Source: Virgibacillus_O xinjiangensis (GTDB lineage Bacteria; Bacillota; Bacilli; Bacillales; Amphibacillaceae). Taken from it: a stretch of 13,999 nt of DNA. The stretch spans positions 1 through 13,999 of the forward strand of contig NZ_JBHRSA010000008.1 of assembly GCF_042643145.1 (NCBI RefSeq), written 5' to 3'. Below the pieces are notes generated by a model. It was not told the DNA's origin. It worked only from the letters and a program-made list of their open reading frames with translations, and made no database searches. The stretch's first letter is position 1. The number at the start of each line of letters is the position of its first letter. Positions 1 to 5,883 of the stretch are shown piece by piece. The position numbers were made by a program, and so were the translations under genes.

Positions 1-66
1 CCGTATACGGGTCCGTACGTACGGTGGTGTGAGAGGACGGAGGTTAGTCACCTCCTCCTACTCGAT
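1..66 (+). mobile_element. 3' end of a group II intron (partial domain V and complete domain VI)
   Basis: Bases 1-28 fold as the domain V hairpin, cut at its 5' edge by the window start. CCGTA (1-5) pairs with TACGG (20-24), C18-G19 form the usual two-base bulge on the 3' side, and bases 6-9 pair with 14-17 above it. Bases 31-63 fold as domain VI: GAG (31-33) with CTC (61-63), AGGA (34-37) with TCCT (56-59), GGAGGT (39-44) with ACCTCC (50-55), and a single unpaired A60 between the outer helices. That bulged A is the expected branch point, and the intron should end 6-7 bases later at GAT (64-66). The catalytic AGC triad and any maturase/reverse transcriptase gene lie upstream of the window, so activity cannot be judged. 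The element reads in the same direction as spoIVFA. The identification rests on structure and remembered family sequence, not a search. Confidence 0.85.
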
Positions 67-95
67 TCATATCTTTGCTTTGTCCCACATATAAT
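67..95 (+). promoter_or_regulatory. Sigma-E-type promoter for spoIVFA-spoIVFB
   Basis: TCATATC (67-73) matches the sigma-E -35 consensus KMATATT at 6 of 7 positions. CATATAAT (88-95) matches the -10 consensus CATACAMT at 7 of 8. The spacer is 14 bases, which is normal for sigma E. The start point would be near 102, about 27 bases before the preferred spoIVFA ATG. The spoIVF operon of B. subtilis is transcribed by sigma E in the mother cell, which fits. The -35 begins immediately after the predicted 3' end of the group II intron. Confidence 0.75.
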
Positions 96-128
96 TTTCA
101 CAAATGCATGTGAAGGATTGTGAGGATA

Positions 129-911
129 ATGAGCAGAGGTGTTAGGAAAGTTCGTCAATCCATTGAAAGAAGAAAAAAGCTTCGCGGACTGCCTGCCGGA
201 AAGGATACGGAGAAAGAGCAACACGTTTTCCCGGCATTTTTACAAGAGGAAGAAAAACACGGAGTATATCCGGATTTTTCGGAGGAGGGTAGTGTTACGG
301 AAAAAAACGAACATCATCCAGCCAAAGGGATGGCCATACGAGCTGTCATCTCTGCACTATTATTCGCAGGGACGGCCTTCATCATTCAAACAGATGCCGA
401 GTTGTTCAAGGAGCCTAAAAATTGGACAACAGAAGCATTGACGGAAGAATTTCCCTTCGCAAAGGTCAATGTCTGGTATCAGGATACATTTGGCGGGCCT
501 ATGCAGCTTTCCCCTCAACCGAGCACTGATACGGAGACAGTTACACAAGACCAATTGACACTGCCTGTTTCCGGAAGTGTAAAAGAATCTTTTCAGACAA
601 ATGGGAAAGGGATAAAAATAGCTCCTGGTGAAGAAACGGGAGTGGCAGCACTGGAAGATGGAGTGGTGGTCTTTGCTGGAAAGGACCGGGACACAGAACA
701 GACAGTCATTATCCAACATCCAGACGGCAGTAAATCCACCTATGGCTTTCTTAGTGCTTTGAATGTGCATCTTTATCAGTTTGTCGAACGCAGCCAAAAG
801 ATTGGCAGCTTTTCCCCAGTGCAGGAAAGGGAATCCATGTATTTCTCTATCGAAAATAAAGATAACTATGTCGATCCGGTCCAGGTGATAAAAGTTGACG
901 ACACTCCATAG
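129..911 (+). CDS. spoIVFA: SpoIVFA, regulator of the SpoIVFB intramembrane protease
   Basis: The 260-residue protein is the stage IV sporulation protein that holds SpoIVFB inactive in the outer forespore membrane until the SpoIVB signal arrives. Residues 1-20 are basic (MSRGVRKVRQSIERRKK), resembling the start of B. subtilis SpoIVFA. One membrane helix spans about 69-87. The C-terminal part, about 145-256, is an LytM/M23-like fold that lacks the metal-binding His/Asp residues of active peptidases, as expected for this pseudo-enzyme. The ATG at 129 is preferred over an in-frame GTG at 120: it aligns with the family start, and GAAGGA (112-117) is too close to the GTG but lies 11 bases before the ATG. 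The 3' end overlaps spoIVFB by 17 bases, which suggests translational coupling. Recognition is firm from sequence similarity and context. Confidence 0.95.
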   Translation: MSRGVRKVRQSIERRKKLRGLPAGKDTEKEQHVFPAFLQEEEKHGVYPDFSEEGSVTEKNEHHPAKGMAIRAVISALLFAGTAFIIQTDAELFKEPKNWTTEALTEEFPFAKVNVWYQDTFGGPMQLSPQPSTDTETVTQDQLTLPVSGSVKESFQTNGKGIKIAPGEETGVAALEDGVVVFAGKDRDTEQTVIIQHPDGSKSTYGFLSALNVHLYQFVERSQKIGSFSPVQERESMYFSIENKDNYVDPVQVIKVDDTP

Positions 912-1761
912 TTTACTTCCCAGAATCCATGTCCACCCTATACTCATGGTATTTATTGTCATTTCTTTTCTAACCGGGACGTTTGTTGAACTGGCTGCCA
1001 TTCTATCTATTGTATTTTTTCATGAGCTTGGTCATTATACGGTGGCCAAGCTGTTTAAATGGCGGGTCGAAAGTATTATCCTTTGGGTGTTCGGGGGGAT
1101 TATGGAGACCGATGAACATGGAAACAGACCGGTGAGAGAAGAGGCCCTCGTCACTCTTGCCGGCCCTATGCAGCATGTATTCATTTATATCTTCATTTAC
1201 ATCGTGTCCACCTTCCACCTATTCCCTGAATCTATCGTCGAACTTTTAATGTATTACAATACGGTGATTCTACTTTTCAATCTAGTCCCGATCTGGCCGT
1301 TGGATGGCGGCAAACTATTATTTCTATTCCTAACCAGCTTTCTTCCATTCAAAAGGGCATATTATTCTGTATTGGTTTTTTCAATGGCCAGCAGTTTCGC
1401 ACTACTGCTAGCAGTGCTGTTATTTTATCCCTTCACCCTGAGCATTTTTCTAATCTGGCTGTTCTTATTAATGGAAAACAGAACGGAATGGAAACAGAGA
1501 CACTTTGTTTTCCTGCGTTTCCTGTTGAAACGGTATGAAGGGAATAATCCGGTCAAAGCTGTCCAGCCGATCCATGTGACATCAGATAGTACTTTTATGG
1601 ATGTTTTCTCAGAATTTATGCGGGATCGGAAGCATTCCATTTATATATCCTATCCGGATGCCCGGCGATCTTTAATGGATGAAAATGATTGCCTGAAAAG
1701 CTATTTCCATGATAGGCTATATGATAAGCGTATTGGGGAAGCAATGGATTATGTATTCTAG
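895..1761 (+). CDS. spoIVFB: SpoIVFB, pro-sigma-K intramembrane metalloprotease
   Basis: This 288-residue, multi-spanning site-2-type metalloprotease removes the pro-sequence of sigma K in the mother cell. The zinc motif HELGH is at 43-47 and the third ligand Asp137 lies in VPIWPLDGGK, at the same numbering as in B. subtilis (His43, His47, Asp137). Further conserved motifs are FGG (66-68), EEHGNRP-like residues around 74-79 and AGP (89-91). The part after about residue 190 is cytoplasmic and matches the region that binds ATP and substrate in the family (CBS-like). The start is a TTG, chosen because AGGTG (883-887) sits seven bases upstream and the next in-frame ATG (codon 18) would delete the conserved IHVHP start. 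It is co-transcribed with spoIVFA. Confidence 0.95.
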   Translation: MTTLHSLLPRIHVHPILMVFIVISFLTGTFVELAAILSIVFFHELGHYTVAKLFKWRVESIILWVFGGIMETDEHGNRPVREEALVTLAGPMQHVFIYIFIYIVSTFHLFPESIVELLMYYNTVILLFNLVPIWPLDGGKLLFLFLTSFLPFKRAYYSVLVFSMASSFALLLAVLLFYPFTLSIFLIWLFLLMENRTEWKQRHFVFLRFLLKRYEGNNPVKAVQPIHVTSDSTFMDVFSEFMRDRKHSIYISYPDARRSLMDENDCLKSYFHDRLYDKRIGEAMDYVF

Positions 1762-1774
1762 TTTGGGCGACAGC

Positions 1775-1804
1775 TTGACAAGCGAATCAAATACATGGTA
1801 ACAT
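1775..1804 (+). promoter_or_regulatory. Sigma-A promoter of the rplU operon
   Basis: A perfect TTGACA (1775-1780) is followed after 18 bases by TAACAT (1799-1804), which is preceded by TG one base upstream (1796-1797) and so forms an extended -10 element. It starts 14 bases after the spoIVFB stop codon, separating vegetative ribosomal genes from the sporulation operon. The predicted start near 1811 gives a leader of about 100 bases. Confidence 0.75.
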
Positions 1805-1810
1805 CAATAC

Positions 1811-1909
1811 GTTATTCATCGTAGCACCAGTGCTACAACCGCACAGATCAGGTTGAAACCCAGGAGGGTGCCTGTATGGCGAGTCTGAGTTATCTAAGGA
1901 GGTGCAGGT
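1811..1909 (+). ncRNA. Ribosomal protein L21 leader RNA
   Basis: The untranslated leader before rplU is structured and sits where Firmicutes carry the L21 leader family, believed to mediate feedback control of the rplU-prp-rpmA operon. GTAGCA (1821-1826) pairs with TGCTAC (1831-1836) around a CCAG loop, and ACCC (1858-1861) can pair with GGGT (1866-1869). A second Shine-Dalgarno-like element, AGGAGGG (1862-1868), lies ahead of the true one, AAGGAGGTG (1896-1904). I could not run a covariance model. The assignment rests on position, length and remembered sequence in the second half of the leader. Confidence 0.7.
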
Positions 1910-1926
1910 ATGTACGCGATTATTGA
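1876..1926 (+). other. Possible leader reading frame inside the L21 leader
   Basis: An ATG at 1876 opens a 16-codon frame (MASLSYLRRCRYVRDY) ending at TGA 1924-1926. AGGAGGG (1862-1868) lies seven bases before it, an ideal ribosome-binding spacing. The frame runs through the rplU Shine-Dalgarno and past the rplU ATG in another frame, so its translation would occupy or expose the rplU initiation site. It may instead be a structural part of the L21 leader that only looks like a translation start. No function can be claimed for the peptide. Confidence 0.3.
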
Positions 1927-2218
1927 AACAGGCGGAAAACAAGTTAAAGTTGAAGAAGGCCAGGAAATTTTTGTGGAGAAAGTTACAGCAGAAGCAGACG
2001 AAGCTGTCACTTTTGATAAGGTCCTTTTCGTAGGCGGAGATGATGTTAAAGTTGGTGCCCCATATGTGGACGGCGCTACCGTAACAGCTAAAGTTGCAAA
2101 GCAGGGGCGTCAAAAGAAGGTCACTGTTTTCAAATATAAGCCAAAGAAAAACTATCACCGCAAGCAGGGCCATCGTCAGCCTTATACGAAACTAGTGATT
2201 GATAAAATCAATCTGTAA
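1910..2218 (+). CDS. rplU: 50S ribosomal protein L21
   Basis: The 102-residue protein has the usual length of L21 and its hallmarks: N-terminal MYAIIETGGKQVKVEEGQ, central VLFVGGDDVKVGAPYV, and the basic C-terminal KYKPKKNYHRKQGHRQPYTK, which contacts 23S rRNA. The start has a strong Shine-Dalgarno, AAGGAGGTG, five bases upstream. It is first in the rplU-prp-rpmA operon, behind a leader RNA likely to give feedback control. Confidence 0.98.
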   Translation: MYAIIETGGKQVKVEEGQEIFVEKVTAEADEAVTFDKVLFVGGDDVKVGAPYVDGATVTAKVAKQGRQKKVTVFKYKPKKNYHRKQGHRQPYTKLVIDKINL

Positions 2219-2230
2219 GGATTCTAATTC

Positions 2231-2560
2231 ATGATTCAAGTAACTGTGTTCCGTTCTAATAATCAAATTGAAGCATTTGAATTATCTGGACATGCTGATT
2301 CCGGCCCATATGGGTATGACTTAGTGTGTGCCGGCGTATCTGCTGTTTCCATTGGAACAGTAAATGCAGTGATGGAATTATGCGAAGCAGACCTCGAAAT
2401 TGAGCAGGGCGGTGAAGGTGGATATCTTCATGTAAAGATCCCTGAGTCTCTTAATGAGACTATAAGGGAAAAAGCCGGCCTTTTATTCGAGGGGATGCTG
2501 ATCTCTTTAAGATCAATCGAGGCTGAATACAGCCAATTTATCAAGATAAAAAATAATTAA
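2231..2560 (+). CDS. prp: Prp (YsxB), cysteine protease that trims ribosomal protein L27
   Basis: The 109-residue protein belongs to the ribosomal-processing cysteine protease family. Its catalytic dyad is visible as His21 in ELSGHADSG and Cys33 in DLVCAGVSA, with the 12-residue spacing of S. aureus Prp (His22/Cys34). In Firmicutes this enzyme removes the N-terminal extension of L27, and the substrate gene rpmA follows after 13 bases with a matching cleavable extension. AAGG (2217-2220), overlapping the rplU stop, serves as a modest ribosome binding site. The stop codon overlaps the strong Shine-Dalgarno of rpmA, so the genes are tightly linked. Confidence 0.95.
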   Translation: MIQVTVFRSNNQIEAFELSGHADSGPYGYDLVCAGVSAVSIGTVNAVMELCEADLEIEQGGEGGYLHVKIPESLNETIREKAGLLFEGMLISLRSIEAEYSQFIKIKNN

Positions 2561-2573
2561 GGAGGTGGAACTT

Positions 2574-2864
2574 ATGCTACGTCTTGATTTGCAGTTTTTC
2601 TCCCAGAAGAAAGGTGCAGGTAGTACAAAAAACGGTCGTGATTCCGAAGCGAAGCGTCTTGGCTCCAAGCGTGCAGATGGACAGTTTGTAACAGGCGGAT
2701 CCATTCTTTACCGTCAGCGTGGAACCAAGGTTTATCCAGGTGAAAACGTTGGACGCGGTGGAGATGATACGCTGTATGCTAAAATGGACGGCGTTGTGAA
2801 ATTTGAGCGCTATGGTCGTGACCGCAAGAAAGTAAGTGTCTACCCGGTTGCACAAGAAGCATAA
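2574..2864 (+). CDS. rpmA: 50S ribosomal protein L27, with Prp-cleaved N-terminal extension
   Basis: The 96-residue L27 begins MLRLDLQFFSQKKGAGSTKN. The first nine residues fit the Firmicute extension (MLxLxLQFF) that Prp removes, exposing a mature start just before the SQKKG segment that reaches toward the peptidyl-transferase centre. The ATG at 2574 is chosen over an in-frame GTG at 2565 because that GTG is part of the Shine-Dalgarno AAGGAGGTG (2559-2567), which is correctly spaced for the ATG. The gene ends the operon and is followed by a strong terminator. Confidence 0.97.
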   Translation: MLRLDLQFFSQKKGAGSTKNGRDSEAKRLGSKRADGQFVTGGSILYRQRGTKVYPGENVGRGGDDTLYAKMDGVVKFERYGRDRKKVSVYPVAQEA

Positions 2865-2873
2865 TAGTCTGTG

Positions 2874-2914
2874 AGAAAAGCCCCAGCCAATTTTTTGGCT
2901 GGGGCTTTTCTAAT
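2874..2914 (+). terminator. Intrinsic terminator after rpmA
   Basis: A perfect 17-base-pair stem is formed by 2874-2890 with 2895-2911 around a TTTT loop. The core is GCCCCAGCC/GGCTGGGGC, flanked by an A-rich 5' arm and T-rich 3' arm. The flanking A and T runs would let it work in both directions. It separates the ribosomal operon from spo0B. Confidence 0.93.
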
Positions 2915-2980
2915 ATGTTTAATACAAGCAAGTACATCCATGATCATAGCCCCAACCCGAAGCAGATGGTCCTTGAAAGT

Positions 2981-3009
2981 ATGAAATCTTTAAATTTTTC
3001 TGCTATAAT
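2981..3009 (+). promoter_or_regulatory. Sigma-A extended -10 promoter for spo0B-obgE-pheA
   Basis: A perfect TATAAT (3004-3009) is preceded by TGC (3001-3003), making an extended -10. ATGAAA (2981-2986) lies 17 bases upstream as a partial -35. A start near 3016 leaves about 20 bases of leader before spo0B, containing the G-rich ribosome binding site GGGGGGAA (3023-3030). Confidence 0.75.
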
Positions 3010-3036
3010 TTTCATAGATATTGGGGGGAATGTCGG

Positions 3037-3564
3037 ATGGAGGAGAAAGAAGTTATAAATGTCTTACAGCATTACCGTCATGATTTAATGAATAATTTGC
3101 AGGTAGTGCAGGGATATTTAACAATGGGAAGATCGGAAAAAGTGAAGAGTAAAATCGAGAGCATGCTTCAGGATTATAAAGAAGAGAGCAGATTGATGGG
3201 GTTAAAGGCTCCCTGCTTCACCCTCTGGGTCTTGCGTTTTGACCACCTTCACAGCAACTTGAGGATGAAATACCGGATAAAGACAGAGAGTAAAGATTTA
3301 TCCACTGCCGACAAGGTTGTGACGGAACTATGCAAGAAAACCGTGGATTGGCTGAGGGAAGCTTGTGAAGAAACACGAATGTATGACATAATACTGGAAG
3401 TGACGGAAACTGAAACGCCCTCCAGAATTCAAGTGAGCATCCTGCTGACTGGAGAGGTTCAGCACACACGGATGGAAGAACAGATTCTTCCGGATGAAAG
3501 AATACATGTAAGACAAACAGCGGATGGGATGAAATGTGACCTTTTTGTTCCATTGACTATATGA
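3037..3564 (+). CDS. spo0B: Spo0B, sporulation phosphorelay phosphotransferase
   Basis: The 175-residue cytoplasmic protein passes phosphate from Spo0F to Spo0A. The four-helix-bundle histidine motif is seen near the N-terminus as HYRHDLMNNLQVVQGYL, with His15 the likely phosphorylated residue (equivalent to B. subtilis His30 in RHDWMNKLQ). The remainder corresponds to the weakly conserved, ATPase-like C-terminal domain, which does not bind ATP in known members. It is about 17 residues shorter than B. subtilis Spo0B, mostly because the N-terminal lead is short. The stop TGA overlaps the GAGGTGA ribosome binding site of obgE, as in the B. subtilis spo0B-obg pair. Identification is from the motif and position; the C-terminal half alone would not be recognisable. 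Confidence 0.93.
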   Translation: MEEKEVINVLQHYRHDLMNNLQVVQGYLTMGRSEKVKSKIESMLQDYKEESRLMGLKAPCFTLWVLRFDHLHSNLRMKYRIKTESKDLSTADKVVTELCKKTVDWLREACEETRMYDIILEVTETETPSRIQVSILLTGEVQHTRMEEQILPDERIHVRQTADGMKCDLFVPLTI

Positions 3565-3575
3565 GGTGAACGAAG

Positions 3576-4856
3576 ATGTTTGTAGATCAAGTCAGTGTTT
3601 ATGTGAAAGCCGGAGATGGGGGTAATGGCCTTGTAGCGTACAGAAGAGAGAAGTATGTACCAAAGGGCGGACCTGCCGGTGGTGATGGAGGTAATGGTGC
3701 AGATATCATTTTCGAAGTGGATGAAGGGTTGAATACCTTGATGGACTTTCGCTACAACCGCCATTTCAAAGGAAAACGCGGGGAGAATGGCATGAGTAAG
3801 AATCAGCATGGGAAGAATGCAGCCCCATTAGTAATTCCAGTTCCACCCGGCACCACGGTGATTGATGAAGATACAGAAGAGGTGATTGCGGATCTGACAG
3901 CCCATAAACAGAGAGCAGTCATTGCCCAAGGTGGAAGGGGAGGAAGAGGTAATTCCCGATTTGCCACACCAAAGAATCCTGCTCCAGAATACGCCGAGAA
4001 CGGGGAGCCTGGTCAGGAACGCAATATAAAGGTGGAATTGAAATTGTTGGCGGATGTCGGTCTTGTCGGCTTTCCGAGTGTCGGTAAATCCACCTTTCTT
4101 TCTGTCGTCAGTGCAGCCAAACCGAAAATCGCTGATTATCATTTCACCACCTTGTCACCTAATCTGGGGGTTGTAGATACTGGGGATCAGCGCAGTTTTG
4201 TGATGGCTGACTTGCCTGGCCTTATCGAGGGCGCCCATGAGGGAGTAGGCCTTGGCCATCAATTTTTGCGTCATGTGGAACGTACGAGAGTCATCGTCCA
4301 TGTTATAGACATGGCCAGTACGGAAGGACGCGATCCATTTGAGGATTATCAGAAAATCAATGAAGAACTGAAGGAATACGATGACAAGCTGATGGACCGG
4401 CCGCAGATTATAGCCGCTAATAAAATGGATATGCCAGGTGCGGAAGAAAATCTTCACACCTTTCAAGAAAAGATGCAGGAAGACTTTCCTGTTTATCGAA
4501 TATCAGCTATAACGAAGGAAGGGCTCCGTGATATTCTCTATGCGATTGCAGATACACTGGAAAGCATCCCTAAAACGGTTACGGAAATCGATGATACAGA
4601 AGAGAAAGTGATATACCGATACCAGAAGGAAGAGGCTCCATTCGAGATAACCCGCGACCCAGATGGTGCTTTCGTTTTATCCGGCACTAAGATAGAAAAA
4701 CTGTTCAAGATGACGGACTTCAATAGAGATGAAGCTGTCCAGCGTTTTTCCCGGCAAATGAGGGGGATGGGTGTAGATGAAGCGTTGAGGAAGCGCGGAG
4801 CTAAAGATGGAGATACAATCAGGTTACTGGATTTTGAATTTGAGTTTATTGAATAG
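3576..4856 (+). CDS. obgE: Obg/CgtA family GTPase
   Basis: This 426-residue GTPase associates with the 50S subunit and in B. subtilis is needed for growth, the stress response and Spo0A activation. The glycine-rich Obg fold fills about 1-158 (for example KGGPAGGDGGNGAD and AQGGRGGRGNSRF). The G domain carries the P-loop GFPSVGKS at 165-172, switch I TTL at 191-193, DLPG at 212-215 and NKMD at 282-285. The C-terminal OCT domain covers about 349-426. Length and domain order are typical. It starts 11 bases after the spo0B stop with a good GAGGTGA site. Confidence 0.98.
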   Translation: MFVDQVSVYVKAGDGGNGLVAYRREKYVPKGGPAGGDGGNGADIIFEVDEGLNTLMDFRYNRHFKGKRGENGMSKNQHGKNAAPLVIPVPPGTTVIDEDTEEVIADLTAHKQRAVIAQGGRGGRGNSRFATPKNPAPEYAENGEPGQERNIKVELKLLADVGLVGFPSVGKSTFLSVVSAAKPKIADYHFTTLSPNLGVVDTGDQRSFVMADLPGLIEGAHEGVGLGHQFLRHVERTRVIVHVIDMASTEGRDPFEDYQKINEELKEYDDKLMDRPQIIAANKMDMPGAEENLHTFQEKMQEDFPVYRISAITKEGLRDILYAIADTLESIPKTVTEIDDTEEKVIYRYQKEEAPFEITRDPDGAFVLSGTKIEKLFKMTDFNRDEAVQRFSRQMRGMGVDEALRKRGAKDGDTIRLLDFEFEFIE

Positions 4857-4868
4857 GTGGTTTTCCAA

Positions 4869-5759
4869 ATGAAGCTGGAAGAAGCAGTAAGGGAGAGGCT
4901 GACGTTGACAAAGAAAATAGGGTACTTGGGACCTAAAGGAACTTTTACGAAAATGGCAGTAGATTCCACATTCAATGGAGAGGATAAGCAGGCTTTTGAC
5001 ACAATACCTGCCTGCATGGATGCAGTGCAGGCAGGCGACATAGATATAGCTGTGGTGCCTTTGGAAAATGCAATAGAAGGGACCGTACAAATGACGGTTG
5101 ACTATCTGGTCCATCAAGTAAGGCTGCCGGTGGTTGCCGAAGTAGTTGTACCCATTCAGCAACATCTGCTGGTTCGTAAAGATTTTTCCGGGGGATTGGG
5201 GGAGATAACCGAAGTACACTCCCATACACAGGCTATCGCACAGTGCCATCAATTTATTCACCAGCAGCTACCCAATGCAGAAGTACATTTTGCATCATCT
5301 ACAGCAAAAGCAGCAGAAATGGTCAGTACGAGTGATGCACCAATCGCTGCCATTGCAAACAGACTGGCGGCAGAAGAGTATGGACTGAGAATCATGTCGG
5401 AAAGCGTCCATGATTATTCCAATAACCATACCAGATTTGCTGTACTTACGAAGAATGCAGACGATATCTCGATCAAGCATCCAGTACAGACAGAAAGGAC
5501 TTCCCTGCTGATCACCCTGCCGAGTGACCATGCAGGTGCCCTTCATCAGGTACTGTCCGCGTTTGCTTGGAGGAAAATGAATCTTTCTAAAATAGAATCG
5601 CGACCGATGAAGACCGGTCTGGGCAACTATTTTTTCATCATTGATGTAGATCAGCCATATGATGAAGTCCTTTTCCCTGGTGTAGAGGCGGAACTACAGG
5701 CACTGGGATGCAAAGTTACGATGTTAGGTACATACCCTGTTTATCAGGTCGAAATGTAG
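4869..5759 (+). CDS. pheA: Prephenate dehydratase with ACT domain
   Basis: The enzyme converts prephenate to phenylpyruvate in phenylalanine synthesis. The catalytic domain runs from IGYLGPKGTF (about 17-26) to the TRF motif at 188-190, which contains the catalytic Thr. A regulatory ACT domain follows, with GALH (223-226) and ESRP (243-246), the phenylalanine-sensing motifs. The ATG at 4869 has AGGTGG (4855-4860) eight bases upstream and gives 296 residues. The first 12 residues have no counterpart in B. subtilis PheA. An in-frame TTG at 4905, preceded by GGGAGAGG (4891-4898), would start at the conserved region and give 284 residues, so the start is uncertain. The gene follows obgE by 12 bases, without the ACT-protein gene pheB found there in B. 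subtilis. Confidence 0.93.
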   Translation: MKLEEAVRERLTLTKKIGYLGPKGTFTKMAVDSTFNGEDKQAFDTIPACMDAVQAGDIDIAVVPLENAIEGTVQMTVDYLVHQVRLPVVAEVVVPIQQHLLVRKDFSGGLGEITEVHSHTQAIAQCHQFIHQQLPNAEVHFASSTAKAAEMVSTSDAPIAAIANRLAAEEYGLRIMSESVHDYSNNHTRFAVLTKNADDISIKHPVQTERTSLLITLPSDHAGALHQVLSAFAWRKMNLSKIESRPMKTGLGNYFFIIDVDQPYDEVLFPGVEAELQALGCKVTMLGTYPVYQVEM

Positions 5760-5797
5760 AAAATCGCTCCAACCTTTTCAGGGAGGAGCGATTTTTT
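5760..5797 (+). terminator. Intrinsic terminator after pheA
   Basis: AAAATCGCTCC (5760-5770) pairs with GGAGCGATTTT (5785-5795), an 11-base-pair stem ending in a run of six T residues (5792-5797). It begins one base after the pheA stop and closes the spo0B-obgE-pheA unit. Confidence 0.92.
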
Positions 5798-5883
5798 CGA
5801 TGGAGACATCAACTTTTCTTTTTTTCTGCATATGTTGATATAGAGTAATTAGCCCAGTTTCAGAAATGAGAGGAGTTTTTGAC

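Noticed and set aside
1..121. An open frame across 1-120 that might be the tail of minD or another upstream gene.
   Set aside because: The encoded residues do not resemble MinD, and the sequence is fully explained as group II intron domains V and VI followed by a promoter.
360..1001. A 213-codon reverse-strand frame opposite spoIVFA.
   Set aside because: The forward genes spoIVFA and spoIVFB are clearly recognised and the reverse product resembles nothing known.
2973..3009. TTGAAA (2973-2978) as the -35 of the spo0B promoter.
   Set aside because: It is 25 bases from the TATAAT, too far. ATGAAA at 2981 with an extended -10 fits better.
5798..5866. A sigma-E or sigma-K promoter for safA, with GCATATG (5828-5834) as -35 or TATAGAGTA (5839-5847) as a sigma-K -10.
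   Set aside because: The partner element is missing at the right distance in each case. A promoter must lie here because a terminator precedes safA, but I cannot place it.
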